A DNA stretch of 64,000 nucleotides from Nocardia crassostreae (GCF_001613405.1 NZ_BDCH01000040.1:1-64000), one strand, 5' to 3'; shown: positions 1 to 9,763, counted from the first letter of the stretch. Translations and numbers: made by a program. Notes: a model not told the origin generated them from the sequence alone.

Positions 1-406
1 TCCTGAGCAGACCCACCCCGGACACTGTTCGTACATCCCCGGTTTCGCCCCGAGAGCTGGTGGTTTTGTCGCGGTTTCGCCCCGATGGCTGGTGGTCTCT
101 CGTGTCCTCGCTTTGAACTTGGTCATCGTCGCGTGTTCCCGCTGAACTTTGGTCGTCCCACGCGCGTTCGGTACCGGGTTGGTCGCTTACCCGTTTTGCC
201 CCGGCGGGTGGTCGCCCGTCGCGGATTCGCTCCACGGGCTGGGCCTGCGCCTAAGCTTCGTGCCGAAGGCTGGTCGTGGATGCGTCGTGCTCCGCTTCGC
301 CCCGGCGTTCCACGCCGGTTCGTTCGCATCTCGACCGAACCTGGCTCGGTGCGCATACGTTGTTCAGGTATTGCCCGCGATGGCTTACCGAATCGAGGCT
401 GGCTAG
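1..406. other. No gene seen; short degenerate direct repeats
   Basis: I see no convincing coding sequence upstream of the first gene. Two near-identical 24-bp copies (41-64 and 73-96, 22 of 24 bases alike, 32 bp apart) start GGTTTCGCCCCGA. Looser echoes containing TTxGCCCCGG recur near 195 and 297. The reading frames through here are Arg/Pro/Ser-rich with no recognisable domain, so I treat them as chance. The stretch may be the tail of an unseen upstream unit. Confidence 0.4.
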
Positions 407-868
407 ATGTCGACGTTTCGTGGACTGCCCACGCATGTGTTGTTGGTGCATGGGTTGGTTGTGCTTGTGCCTTTGACTGCGGTGCTGTTGATCCTGTGTG
501 TTTTGTGGCCTGCGGCTCGGGCTCGGTTGGTTTGGCCTGCGGCGTTATTGGCGGTTGTGGTTGTGGCGCTTACGCCCATTACCACTGAGGCGGGGGAGTT
601 GCTGGAGGAGCGGATCGGCTCGACTCCGGCGATCGAGGAGCACACCGAGTTGGGCGGGACGATGTTGTATTTCGTTGTGCCGCTGTTGGTTGCGGCTGCA
701 CTCGTTGTGTTGCTGCACCTGCGGGCGGGGCGGAATCGGCCGGTTGGGCGGGCCTTGGTCGCGTTGGTGGCTGTGCTTGTGGTTGCCGCGGGGGCGGCTG
801 CGACGGTTCAGACCTATCGGGTGGGGGATTCGGGGGCTCGGGCGGTCTGGACGGGGGTTGTGCAGTGA
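407..868 (+). CDS. DUF2231-type small membrane protein
   Basis: A 153-residue integral membrane protein with four hydrophobic segments (about residues 10-32, 41-58, 85-105 and 115-133). It opens with a short polar stretch and then LPTHVLLVHGLVVLVPLT, the pattern of DUF2231 proteins, where a conserved His follows the first Leu-Pro. A short acidic loop (EAGELLEER, then a His-containing stretch) lies between helices two and three; in this family such histidines have been suggested to bind haem or metal. Function is unknown. It converges on lexA, and a strong hairpin lies between them. Confidence 0.75.
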   Translation: MSTFRGLPTHVLLVHGLVVLVPLTAVLLILCVLWPAARARLVWPAALLAVVVVALTPITTEAGELLEERIGSTPAIEEHTELGGTMLYFVVPLLVAAALVVLLHLRAGRNRPVGRALVALVAVLVVAAGAAATVQTYRVGDSGARAVWTGVVQ

Positions 869-880
869 GGGCGCGACTGT

Positions 881-922
881 CGTGACCCGGCGCCCGGTCT
901 GCGGGGCGGGCGCCGGGTCACG
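881..922. terminator. Bidirectional hairpin terminator between DUF2231 gene and lexA
   Basis: A perfect 16-bp stem (881-896 pairing with 907-922, arms CGTGACCCGGCGCCCG and its complement) closes a 10-base loop. It begins 12 bp after the stop of the rightward gene and 15 bp beyond the end of leftward lexA. There is no T-run, as is usual for actinobacterial terminators, and the symmetry would serve both genes. Confidence 0.75.
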
Positions 923-936
923 GCAGTGCGGCACGG

Positions 937-1683
937 TCAGATCTTGCGAATGACCGTGACGACCTTGCCGAGGATTTGGGCGTCGTTGCCCGGGATCGGG
1001 TCGAAGAGGGGGTTGTGGGGCATCAGCCACACTTGGGAACCGGTGTGTTTGAAGGTTTTCACGGTGGCTTCGCCGTCGATCATGGCGGCTACGATGTCAC
1101 CGTTTTCGGCTACGTTCTGTTGGCGGACCACTACCCAGTCGCCGTCGCAGATGGCGGCGTCGATCATGGACTGGCCGACGACCTTCAGCAGGAAGAGGGA
1201 GCCCTCGCCTACCAGTTCGCGGGGGAGGGGGAATACGTCCTCTACGGCTTGTTCGGCCAGGATCGGGCCACCGGCGGCGATGCGGCCCAGGACGGGGACG
1301 TAGGTGGGGATGGGGTGGTCGGAGTCGGTGTCCGACGGTACGGCGCGTAGTTGCGATCCGCCCGAGGTGGCGCGTACGGCTGTTTCGTCCAGGCCCCGGA
1401 CGTCCACGGCGCGTGGGCGATTGGGGTCGCGGCGCAGATAGCCTTTGCGTTCCAGAGCGCGTAGCTGGTGCGCCACCGAGGAGGTCGAGGTCAGGCCGGC
1501 TGCGTCGCCGATTTCCCGGATGCTGGGGGGGTAGCCGCGGTCGCTGACCGATTCGCGGATGACCTCCAGCACCTTGCGCTGCCGGGAGGTGAGATCCGCC
1601 CCGGCGCCGGATGTTTCGGGAGTGCCGTCGTCGGCGAGACCGACCGGCCCGTCCTCACCTGCCACACCGCCGTGTTCGCTCAC
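937..1683 (-). CDS. lexA: LexA SOS repressor/autoprotease
   Basis: SOS transcriptional repressor of 248 residues. It binds SOS boxes as a dimer and cleaves itself when RecA filaments form. The N-terminal winged helix (about residues 27-90, with YPPSIREIGDAAGLTSTSSV as recognition region) is followed by the S24 peptidase domain. The cleavage site Ala-Gly is seen in GRIAAGGP, the catalytic Ser in VVGQSMID and the Lys in GEATVKTF. The frame stays open 450 bp further upstream, but the GTG at 1683 gives the normal family length and leaves the SOS box in the untranslated region. It is divergent from the small membrane gene at 1939, as in mycobacteria. Confidence 0.96.
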   Translation of the reverse strand: MSEHGGVAGEDGPVGLADDGTPETSGAGADLTSRQRKVLEVIRESVSDRGYPPSIREIGDAAGLTSTSSVAHQLRALERKGYLRRDPNRPRAVDVRGLDETAVRATSGGSQLRAVPSDTDSDHPIPTYVPVLGRIAAGGPILAEQAVEDVFPLPRELVGEGSLFLLKVVGQSMIDAAICDGDWVVVRQQNVAENGDIVAAMIDGEATVKTFKHTGSQVWLMPHNPLFDPIPGNDAQILGKVVTVIRKI

Positions 1684-1796
1684 CGCCGCAGTCCTCCGTT
1701 CACTGCTGTGTCTCACCGGAATTCGCTCCCCGGACGGCGTGCGTAAGGCCTGCCGGAGAGCTCGTGTCTCGACTGTAGTCCGCGCGGGCCCGGTGA

Positions 1797-1812
1797 TCAA
1801 ACATCTGTTCGA
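1797..1812. promoter_or_regulatory. SOS box (LexA operator) upstream of lexA
   Basis: TCAAACATCTGTTCGA matches the mycobacterial/Gram-positive SOS consensus TCGAAC-N4-GTTCGA at 11 of 12 fixed bases. It lies 114 bp upstream of the lexA GTG, as expected for autorepression. Confidence 0.85.
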
Positions 1813-1836
1813 CGCATGTCGCGTGGATAGCTGACA

Positions 1837-1859
1837 TTGTCGGTCCGGCTTGGTAGAAA
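1837..1859 (+). promoter_or_regulatory. RecA-NDp/PafBC-like damage promoter for the small membrane gene
   Basis: TTGTCGGTC (1837-1845), eight bases, then TAGAAA (1854-1859). The published mycobacterial RecA-independent DNA-damage promoter is tTGTCRgtg-N8-TAnnnT; the fit is close, with the final T of the -10 replaced by A. In Mycobacterium tuberculosis the equivalent gene, Rv2719c, is reported to be damage-induced independently of LexA, which agrees with this placement. Activity here is inferred. Confidence 0.6.
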
Positions 1860-1860
1860 T

Positions 1861-1876
1861 TCGAACATCAGTTCTT
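1861..1876. promoter_or_regulatory. Second, weaker SOS box in the lexA divergent region
   Basis: TCGAACATCAGTTCTT keeps all six bases of the left half and four of six of the right half of the SOS consensus. It abuts the -10 of the RecA-NDp-like promoter, so LexA bound here could also limit transcription of the gene at 1939. Confidence 0.6.
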
Positions 1877-1938
1877 CGAACACATGAGCGAGTCAATCGT
1901 CCAGTGCAACCGGTCCCGTCCATTTGGAGGTTTGTTCG

Positions 1939-2205
1939 ATGCGCACGGTGGTCAGCGAATTCGATACTCTTGGAATCGATCTCGGCTTCGACAGCATCCC
2001 GTGGGAGCTGCGCGCCGGTGGCGCCCCGACCCGCGGCGCCGAGTCCGTGCAGCGCGCCCAGGCCGGTTTCGCCGCACTCGCCATTGCCGCCCTGGTCAGC
2101 GCCCTGGCCGTGGCCGGTCTCATTGGCCTGGCGCAATTGCGCACCATTGAATTCCCGGCCGAGCCCACCCCGGTCGTGGACATCGCCCCCGTCCTGCCTC
2201 GCTGA
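1939..2205 (+). CDS. Small membrane protein divergent from lexA (position of mycobacterial Rv2719c/ChiZ)
   Basis: An 88-residue protein with a polar N-terminus and one transmembrane segment (about residues 45-66, AGFAALAIAALVSALAVAGL), followed by about 20 residues ending in Pro and Val. A GGAGG eight bases before the ATG at 1939 decides this start over the upstream TTG at 1924. In mycobacteria the gene here encodes a damage-induced division regulator: a cytoplasmic arm, one TM helix and an external LysM domain. The first two parts are seen here but no LysM domain follows, in this frame or the next 150 bp. A role in damage-linked division control is inference from position. Confidence 0.7.
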   Translation: MRTVVSEFDTLGIDLGFDSIPWELRAGGAPTRGAESVQRAQAGFAALAIAALVSALAVAGLIGLAQLRTIEFPAEPTPVVDIAPVLPR

Positions 2206-2226
2206 TCGCGATCGCCCGCGCCCGCC

Positions 2227-2254
2227 GCGATCGCACAGGGGATGGTGCGATCGC
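2227..2254. terminator. Hairpin after the small membrane gene
   Basis: A perfect 10-bp inverted repeat, GCGATCGCAC and GTGCGATCGC, around an 8-base loop, 22 bp past the stop of the gene ending at 2205. A third GCGATCGC lies just upstream at 2208-2215. This is probably a terminator, though the palindromic core could also be a protein site. Confidence 0.55.
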
Positions 2255-2413
2255 CGAAGGTTAGCCGTCCGGTCGATAGGGATGGACGGCCAGCGGTATG
2301 GCCGAAAATGCAGATTGAAAACTGAAACGCGTTGCTAGCGTGCCCGAGATGTGACAGCGGCTACATTCGCGCCGGTCCGCCCTGGACCGGCGCGCATCTC
2401 GACAGGGGGCGCA

Positions 2414-3754
2414 ATGACCATCCGCACCGGCGGAATACGGCTCACCCGCGACAGCGCACGCCGGAATGCGGCCCGGCCGCGACCACTCTCGGGCCGAGCG
2501 GGGCGCGGGTCGGGGCGAAGCACGGGCAGACCCGCGCGGGCCCGGCATCTGCTCCGCGGTGCGGTCCTGCTCGCTTCCTTGCTGCTCGGCCTCGCCGCCG
2601 CACCCGTGGCGCACGCCGAACCCACCTATGCCGCATATCTGGATCTCCCGTCGGTCAACGGCGACGGTGCGTACGGCGGCGGACTGAACCCGACCCTGCC
2701 CCTCGACCCGGACGAACTGCGCACGGCTCTGGACGCGGCCCGCGCCGCGGGTATCCCGCCGACCCGGTATGCCACGCTGCTGCACCAGTATTGGCTGGCC
2801 GTGGCCACTCGGAACGCCGATATCGACCTGTCCGGATGGGATCCCGAGCGGGGCGTCGTGGCCAATACCCACACCTTCACCCAGGTTTACGTGAACTATC
2901 TGCGGCTCAACAACGAGCATCCGGACTTCTACTGGGTGGGTCTGGCCGGTCTCGCCGGTGGCTCGTTCGCCTCCGGATTCTTCGACATGTTCGATGTCGC
3001 CGCCCTGATCGACGTACCGGGCGTCCATCAGCTCGGCGGCGCGGTCGCCGACCTGCTGCGCGGCACACCGGCCGACCTGGCGGATCTGCTGCCCTCCGAT
3101 ATCCGCACCCTCGCGCTCGAGGGCGCGCGGCTCACCGCCGCGGACCTGGCCTGGTACCAGACCCGGCTGATGATCATGCAGAAGCACATCTTCATCGACC
3201 AGGTCCCCATGCACGAGGCGTACATCGCCGAGGGGCAGGCCGGTGTCGAGGAGATGTACCGGGCCGGAGTCCTGGACGAGAACGCCATTCTCGCCTGGCG
3301 CGGTATCGAGGGCGGCACTCCCGCCGGTCTGGCCGATGCCGCGGTGCGCATGACCGACCGCGAACAGAATCAGATCATCGCTGACCAATGGGACGTCACC
3401 TCGCAAGGCCGGGGCGCCATGGGGCGGGTCATGACCTATGTCAGCACCCTCGCGGGCAAGGCCGCCGTACCCGGCGTCCGCGCCCCGGGCGTGTTCGCGC
3501 CCATCACCATCTCCGCGGGCACCGCGTCACTGCGCGCCCCGCTCCCGGACTTCAACTGGGCCGACCGCGACACGCGGTGGCACTACATCACCAATGATCT
3601 GCTGCCGCGCTACCTGGAACTCTGCGCGAACGAGGCATTCGCGAGACCGATTCTGGCCGAACCCTTCCCGGCCAAACTCGCCCAGGGCAGGCTGCTGACC
3701 CGGCTGCCGGACATCCTCGCCGATATGACCCAGCAGTGGCGGGTGACCGTCTGA
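2414..3754 (+). CDS. Secreted protein of unknown family
   Basis: A 446-residue exported protein I cannot place in a family. A long Arg-rich N-region precedes a hydrophobic core (about residues 48-65, LLRGAVLLASLLLGLAAA) and an AHA-EPT cleavage site near residue 70. The mature part is mostly helical, with many Ala, Leu, Tyr and Asp and no metal or catalytic motif I recognise. AGGGGG a few bases before the ATG at 2414 decides the start over the in-frame GTG at 2351. A possible promoter (TTGAAA near 2315, TAGCGT near 2336) precedes it. It sits between the lexA-divergent gene and nrdR. Confidence 0.75.
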   Translation: MTIRTGGIRLTRDSARRNAARPRPLSGRAGRGSGRSTGRPARARHLLRGAVLLASLLLGLAAAPVAHAEPTYAAYLDLPSVNGDGAYGGGLNPTLPLDPDELRTALDAARAAGIPPTRYATLLHQYWLAVATRNADIDLSGWDPERGVVANTHTFTQVYVNYLRLNNEHPDFYWVGLAGLAGGSFASGFFDMFDVAALIDVPGVHQLGGAVADLLRGTPADLADLLPSDIRTLALEGARLTAADLAWYQTRLMIMQKHIFIDQVPMHEAYIAEGQAGVEEMYRAGVLDENAILAWRGIEGGTPAGLADAAVRMTDREQNQIIADQWDVTSQGRGAMGRVMTYVSTLAGKAAVPGVRAPGVFAPITISAGTASLRAPLPDFNWADRDTRWHYITNDLLPRYLELCANEAFARPILAEPFPAKLAQGRLLTRLPDILADMTQQWRVTV

Positions 3755-3849
3755 TTCGACCCCCTAACCCGGGCGGACGCACGGTGACCGCGCCCACCCG
3801 GGTATCCTCGAGATTGCTGAGGAGCTCAGGCACCGACGAAGGATTCCGG

Positions 3850-4326
3850 ATGCATTGCCCGTACTGTCGCCATCCCGATTCGAGGGTTGTCGACTCGCGT
3901 GAGGCCGAGGAAGGCACCGCCATCAGGAGGCGACGTGCCTGCCCGGAATGTGGACGACGTTTCACCACGGTTGAAACCGCGATTCTCTCGGTCGTGAAAC
4001 GCAGCGGCGTCACCGAACCGTTCAGTCGTGAAAAGGTCATTCGCGGTGTCAGCCGCGCCTGTCAGGGTCGCGAGGTCGACTCCGATGCCCTCAACCTCTT
4101 GGCGCAGCAGGTCGAGGATGCGGTGCGCGCCAAGGGCTCCCCGGAAGTGCCGAGCCACGAGGTGGGCCTGGCCATTCTGGGCCCGCTGCGCGATCTCGAC
4201 GAAGTCGCTTATCTCCGTTTCGCCTCGGTTTACCGATCCTTCAGTTCCGCAGAGGATTTCGAGCGCGAGATCGCCGAGCTACGCAAGCACCGCGAGGAGA
4301 ACGCGGTAGCCGCCACCTCCACCTAG
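3850..4326 (+). CDS. nrdR: NrdR, ribonucleotide reductase repressor
   Basis: Zinc-ribbon and ATP-cone repressor of ribonucleotide reductase genes, 158 residues as is normal. The start ATG gives MHCPYCRHPDSRVVDSRE, the family's invariant opening. The zinc Cys pairs are CPYC (residues 3-6) and CPEC (about 31-34). The ATP-cone domain follows (about 49-139), with KRSGVTEPFSREK at its start; it senses ATP and dATP. It lies near lexA as in mycobacteria (Rv2718c) and links dNTP supply to the damage-response neighbourhood. Confidence 0.96.
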   Translation: MHCPYCRHPDSRVVDSREAEEGTAIRRRRACPECGRRFTTVETAILSVVKRSGVTEPFSREKVIRGVSRACQGREVDSDALNLLAQQVEDAVRAKGSPEVPSHEVGLAILGPLRDLDEVAYLRFASVYRSFSSAEDFEREIAELRKHREENAVAATST

Positions 4327-4336
4327 GCTCGCGCGG

Positions 4337-4600
4337 TCAGCGCGCCCAGCGGAACGCGATGCCGTAACAGTCATACGTGGTCGCGGATCGGCTGATACCG
4401 AAACTGGTGACGCCGGTAGCGGCGCTCGTTGTGATGCGTGCGCCGACAATCCCATCGGCCTGGTCACGGGCGGCGATGTTCTGCATCATCGCCATGGCCT
4501 TGGCCAGATCGTTCGCATAGCCCCAGACGATCCAGCCCGCGGTCATCTCGGCGGCGGATCCGGGGACGTGGTCGGTGGTGTACACGGCGGGAAGGGTCAT
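4337..4600 (-). CDS. YbjQ/UPF0145-like heavy-metal-binding-domain protein
   Basis: An 87-residue protein from the ATG at 4600 (an in-frame start at 4636 adds 12 residues). The opening MTLPAVYTTDHVPGS, a GWIVWGYA segment and a later ADGIVGARITTS strand resemble the pentamer-forming YbjQ/UPF0145 fold. The usual His and Cys metal residues are not obvious. It follows hrpA on the same strand and converges with nrdR. Confidence 0.6.
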   Translation of the reverse strand: MTLPAVYTTDHVPGSAAEMTAGWIVWGYANDLAKAMAMMQNIAARDQADGIVGARITTSAATGVTSFGISRSATTYDCYGIAFRWAR

Positions 4601-4643
4601 GGACCACCATCGCATTCGGTTCGGACGCGAGTCCATCCCGGAT

Positions 4644-7600
4644 TCAGCGGCGAGGCGGGGGAGCCTTGCGTACGGCGTCGATGGCCTTCTCGATGCGCTT
4701 GGCGGACACCGGATATGGCGTGCCGAGCTGCTGGGCGAAGAGGCTGACGCGCAATTCCTCGATCATCCACCAGATTTCGACCACATCCCGGCCGCCTTTG
4801 CGACCCTCGGGCAGCGCGGCGACGAGGCGGTCGTAGGCGGCGTGCACCCGATCCAGCTCGGCCATGCCCTGGCGGTCGCGGCCCGAGGACTCGGGTAGCG
4901 CCTCCAGACGCACGCGCGCGGCGTCCAGATACCGTGGCAGTTCCCGCAATCGAGCCGGACCCCATTCGGAGATGAAGCCGGGGAAGACGAGATCGTCGAG
5001 CTGATGCAAGACATCCTCGACGGCCTCGCCGTCCCGGTGTCGGCCAGCGTGGACCGCACCCGATGCGCCACGGCCAGCGCGGGCACCACCGCGCGGACGA
5101 TATCGGCGACCGCCGTGGTGAAGCGCGGCCGCACCTTCTCCAGTAGCGCCTGGAACTGCTCGGGCGTGCGCACCGGTCCGCCGTTCGCGGCAATGAGCTC
5201 ATCGGCGGCGGCCGCGCGGCAGTCCTCCACCAGTGCGTCCAGGGAGCCGTACGGATTCTGGCTCAGCGCAAGGCGATCCACGGGCGGCAGGCTGGCGGTC
5301 ACGGAGCGGACGGTGGTCGGCAGCGCATTGAGCAACAGGGTGCGGGTGCCGACGCACATGGCGGCGGCCTGCTCGGCCGGTGAGCTCAGCACTCGGACGG
5401 CGACGCCTTCGGGCTCGGCGACCAGCGCCGGATATCCGGTAATGGTCTGCCCGCCGACCTGACGTTTGACCGAAGGCGCCAGGGAGCCCAGGGATTCCGA
5501 GGTCCAGACCGTGGCCGGTGCGCGTTCGGCGGCCGTGTTCGCCCGCGCGACGGACTTCGAAACCTGCTCGGCAAGGCGGGTTTTCAACTCCGCGAGGCTC
5601 TTGCTGCGGGCGATCGGCGCACCCGCCGGGTCGGTGGCCGCGAAGGTCATGCGCAGATGATCGGGCAACCCGGCCGGATCGAGATCGGCGGCGGTAATGG
5701 TGACCGAACCCAGTCGCGACAGCTCGCGGGCCAGTCCGGTACGCAGCGGTTCGGCGCGCGGGGTGAGCGCGGCCAGCGCGGCCTGGGCGAAGTCCGGGGC
5801 CGGAACGACCATGCGCCGCAACTGTTTCGGCAGCGTCTTGATGAGCGCGACGGCGAGTTCTTCGCGCATGCCGGGGACCAGCCAGCCGAATCCGACGGCC
5901 CGCACATGCGCCAGCTGCGCGATCGGAATGTGCACGGTCACAACGTCATCGGCCTGGCCGGGCTCGAATTGGTAGGTGAGCGGGAAGGTCAGCTCGCCCT
6001 GCCGCCAGCTGTCCGGGTACGAGGTCGGATCCAGCAGCGCCGCATCCTCGTTTACGACGGTGGAGGCCGTGAAGTTCAGTAGCTCCGGATCCTTGCGCTG
6101 CGCCTTCTTCCACCAGCTGTCGAAGTGCCGCACCGACACCACATCCGCCGGGATTCGCTTGTCGTAGAACTCGAACAAGACCTGGTCGTCGACCAGGATG
6201 TCGCGCCGCCAGGCCCGATGCTCCAGATCCGCCACATCCTCGAGCAGTTCCCGATTCTCGGTGAAGAACGCGTGCTTGGTCTGCCACTCGCCCTGCACCA
6301 GCGCATGCCGAATGAACAACTCCCGCGACAATTCCGGATCGATCCGCCCGAAATCCACCCGCCGCTGCGTAACCAGCGGAATCCCGTACAGCGTCACCCG
6401 CTCATAAGCGAGCGCCGCCCCCCGCTTCGACGACCAATGCGGTTCCGAGTAGGTGCGTTTCACCAGATCCCCGGCGAGCCGCTCGGCCCACTCCGGCTCG
6501 ACGCGAGCCGCCGTCCGCCCCCACAACCGCGACGTCTCCACCAACTCCGCCGCCATCACCCACCGCGGCGGCTTCTTCGCCAGCGATGACCCGGGGAAGA
6601 TCATGAACTTCGCATTCCACGCGCCCAGGAACTCCCGCGACTCCGCCTCCCGCACACCGATATGCGACAGCATGCCTGCCAGCAGGGCCTGATGAATCGA
6701 TGTCACATCCCACGGCAGCGCATCATCGGCCGCGGCCAGCGCGGCCAGGTTCGCGAAGCGATCCGCCTCGCCGCGCCCCCGGCCCTGTCCACCCTGGTTC
6801 CTGGCGCTCGCGCCACGTCCGCCGGATTCGCCGATCTGGGCGCGTAGCGGATTGGTCGCGGCCCGGGCCCGGCCGCCACTGGCGGGATCGCCCTGATCCG
6901 TGCTCCCGCCGTCAGCGCCCATGCCGCGGCCACCCGCGTTGCGTCCGCTGTCGCCACGTCCATCCGCGCCGCCGCGACGACGTCGCGTGCTGGCGCCATG
7001 CCGGTCCCCATCGCCGCCGCGGCCGGTGGGCTGCTCGTCGGCGTCGTCGCCCGGGCGGGTGGTGTCGGTGGACCAGCCGAGGCCGCGGGTGATGGTGCGG
7101 AGTTGGCCGTGCAGGTCCTGCCATTCGCGGATGCGCAGGTAGTGCAGGAACTCGTCGCGGCACAGGCGGCGGAACTGGTTGGCGGAGAGGGATTTTCGCT
7201 GGTCGCCGAGGTAGTCCCACAGGCGGAGGTAGGCGAGGAAGTCGGAGCCTTCGACGGTGAAGCGGGCGTGTTTGGTGTCGGCGGCCTGCTGGTGTTCGAC
7301 GGGGCGTTCGCGGACGTCCTGGATGGACAGGGCGGCGACGATGACGAGGACCTCGGTCAGGCAGCCGGTGCGGTTGGCCTCGACGAGCATGCGGGCCATG
7401 CGGGGATCGACCGGGATCTGCGCCATTTCGCGGCCGACGGGGGTGAGGACCAGGCCCGCGTCCGGAATGTCGGGGCGGGCGTCGTCGGTGCGGCGGCCGA
7501 GGGCGCCGAGTTCCTCGAGCAGGGCGATGCCGTCGCGGATGGCGCGATTGTCGGGCGCCTCCACGAAGGGGAAGCTCTCGATATCGCCGAGGCCGAGCGC

Positions 7601-8971
7601 GGTCATCTGGAGGATGACGGCGGCCAGGTTGGTGCGCAGGATCTCCGGTTCGGTGAACTGCGGGCGCGATTCGAAATCGTCTTCGGAGTACAGGCGGATG
7701 GCGATGCCGTCGGCGACGCGACCGCAGCGGCCGGAGCGCTGGCGCGCCGAGGCCTGCGAGACCGGTTTGATGGGCAGGCGCTGCACCTTGGTCCGCAGCG
7801 AGTAGCGGGAGATGCGGGCGGTGCCGGGATCGATGACGTAGCGGATGCCGGGGACGGTCAGGGAGGTCTCGGCGACATTGGTGGCGAGCACCACGCGGCG
7901 GCCGGTGTGCGGGCTGAAGACCCTGTGCTGTTCGGCGGGGGAGAGCCGCGCGTAGAGCGGGAGGATCTCGAGGCGCGGCAGTTTCATATCGCGCAGCGTG
8001 TCGGCGGTATCGCGGATCTCGCGTTCGCCGGAGAGGAAGACCAGGATGTCGCCGTCGCCTTCGGCGAGCAGTTCGCGTACCGCGTCGCCGATGGCGTCGG
8101 TCGGGTCGCGGTCCACGACCTCGGTGTCCTCGTCATCGGGATCGTCGGAGGTGAGCGGAACTTCGAGGGACAGCGGCCGGTACCGGATCTCCACCGGATA
8201 GGACCGCCCCGAGACCTCGACAATCGGTGCGGGCGTGCCCTTCTCGTCGCTGCCGGAGTCGTCCGTTTGCTTCGTGAAGTGCCGTGCGAACAGCTCCGGA
8301 TCGATGGTCGCGGAGGTGATGATGATCTTCAGATCCGGCCGCTTCGGCAGCAGCTGCTTCAGGTACCCGAGTAGGAAGTCGATATTCAGGCTGCGCTCGT
8401 GCGCCTCGTCGATAATGATCGTGTCGTAGCGCCGCAGCAGCCGATCGCGCTGGATCTCGGCCAGCAGAATGCCGTCGGTCATGAGCTTGACCAGCGTGCG
8501 ATCCGAGGCCTGATCGGTGAAGCGGACGGTGTAGCCGACCACATCGCCCAGTTCGGTGCCCAGCTCCTCGGCAATGCGCTCGGCCACCGTGCGCGCCGCC
8601 AGCCGCCGGGGCTGGGTGTGCCCGATGGTCCCGCGCACCCCGCGCCCGAGTTCCAGGCAGATCTTGGGTATCTGGGTGGTCTTACCGGAGCCGGTCTCAC
8701 CGGCCACGATCACGACCTGGTGCTCGGCGATCGCCTTGGCGATGTCATCGCGGTGCGCCGAGACCGGCAGCTGCTCGGGATAGACGATCGCGGGTACGGC
8801 GGCGCGTCGGGCGTCGACGCGGCGCTGGGCGGCATCGATATCGGCTTCGAGATCGGTGAGATCGCCGCCGCGGGCCTTGTCGAGCCGGCGACGCAAGCGG
8901 TATTCGTCGCGGATCGAGAGATCGGCCAGGCGGGTACGAAGCTCGCGAAAGGTGGCGGCGGTCCTGGTCAT
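4644..8971 (-). CDS. hrpA: HrpA-type DEAH RNA helicase, frameshifted near its C-terminus
   Basis: ATP-dependent DEAH-box RNA helicase. Seen in order: Walker A GETGSGKTT (about residue 91), DEAH (about 190), SAT (about 222), the motif V/VI region (LATNVAETSLTVPGI, then QRSGRCGR, about 366-415), helicase-associated domains, and DUF3418. About 95 residues rich in Gly, Arg and Asp (around 625-720) are inserted before the C-terminal half; I know of no such block in E. coli HrpA. The frame that starts at 8971 runs to a stop at 4763, but its last 80 residues are nonsense. The true C-terminus (LHQLDDLVFPGFISEWGPAR onward) lies one frame over and ends at 4644. One missing base in CCCGG near 5030-5038 explains this. 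Confidence 0.9.
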
Positions 8972-9108
8972 TGCACCGTCAAGCCTAGCGAAGCCGGGAA
9001 ATCGGCCGGTCGGCGCGGTGCCGCATACCGCCCAAATAGGATTGCCAGAAGTGTGCTGAATCGGCGTATCGTCCGCGTTCCCGGACCGCCGCGTGCGACG
9101 ATTCGATC

Positions 9109-9756
9109 ATGAACGGCACAGCTGAAGCGCCCTGGTGGATCCGAGGGTTGCGCCTCGCGTTCGGTGTGCTCGGAGTTTTCACGCTGGCCTGGGGGCCGCT
9201 GAAGAACCTCGACAATCCGGCCTACTCCATGGCGAACTACTTCTCCTACTTCACCATTCAGTCCAATATCCTCGCCGCCGTGGTGTTGCTGGTCGGCGGA
9301 CTGCGCGATCCGCGGGACCGGCGCTGGCGGGTGTTCCGGGGCGCGGCCACGCTGTACATGGTCATCACAGGCATCATCTACGCCGTGCTGCTCGCCGATA
9401 TCGACGTGCAGATGCAGGGGCAATGGACCAATACGGTGCTGCACCGGGTCATCCCCGTCGTCATGCTGGTGGACTGGCTGCTGGTCCCGGCGGGCATCGG
9501 GGTGAGCGTGGGCCTGCTCGGCGCCTGGCTGATCTACCCGATTCTCTACGGCGTCTACACGCTGATCCGTGGGCCGATCGTCGACTGGTATCCGTACCCG
9601 TTCATTGACCCGCGTGAGCAGGGCTACCTGGATATGGCGCTCGGATTGGTGGTGATGGTGCTCGTCTTCATGGCGCTGGCCGCCGTGGTGGCCAGATTGG
9701 GCGTACTGGTGCACCGCTACTGGGATTCACGCCAAACCCACTACACCCGAGCGTGA
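9109..9756 (+). CDS. Pr6Pr-type six-helix membrane protein
   Basis: A 215-residue protein with about six hydrophobic helices (roughly residues 12-30, 45-63, 78-98, 112-128, 134-158 and 178-200). Motifs such as YFSYFTIQSNIL in helix two, LHRVIPVVMLVDWLL in helix four, and YPYPFID are shared with actinobacterial proteins annotated as Pr6Pr family (FAR-17a/AIG1-like). The role is unknown. It is divergent from hrpA and converges with the acetyltransferase. Confidence 0.8.
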   Translation: MNGTAEAPWWIRGLRLAFGVLGVFTLAWGPLKNLDNPAYSMANYFSYFTIQSNILAAVVLLVGGLRDPRDRRWRVFRGAATLYMVITGIIYAVLLADIDVQMQGQWTNTVLHRVIPVVMLVDWLLVPAGIGVSVGLLGAWLIYPILYGVYTLIRGPIVDWYPYPFIDPREQGYLDMALGLVVMVLVFMALAAVVARLGVLVHRYWDSRQTHYTRA

Positions 9757-9763
9757 TTGCCGC

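Noticed and set aside
41..96. Direct repeats as a CRISPR or attachment site
   Set aside because: Only two clear copies, eight bases between them, no array and no integrase nearby.
6998..8374. A 458-residue open frame on the plus strand
   Set aside because: Antisense shadow of hrpA, Gly/Val/Asp-rich as expected from the opposite strand of a GC-rich gene.
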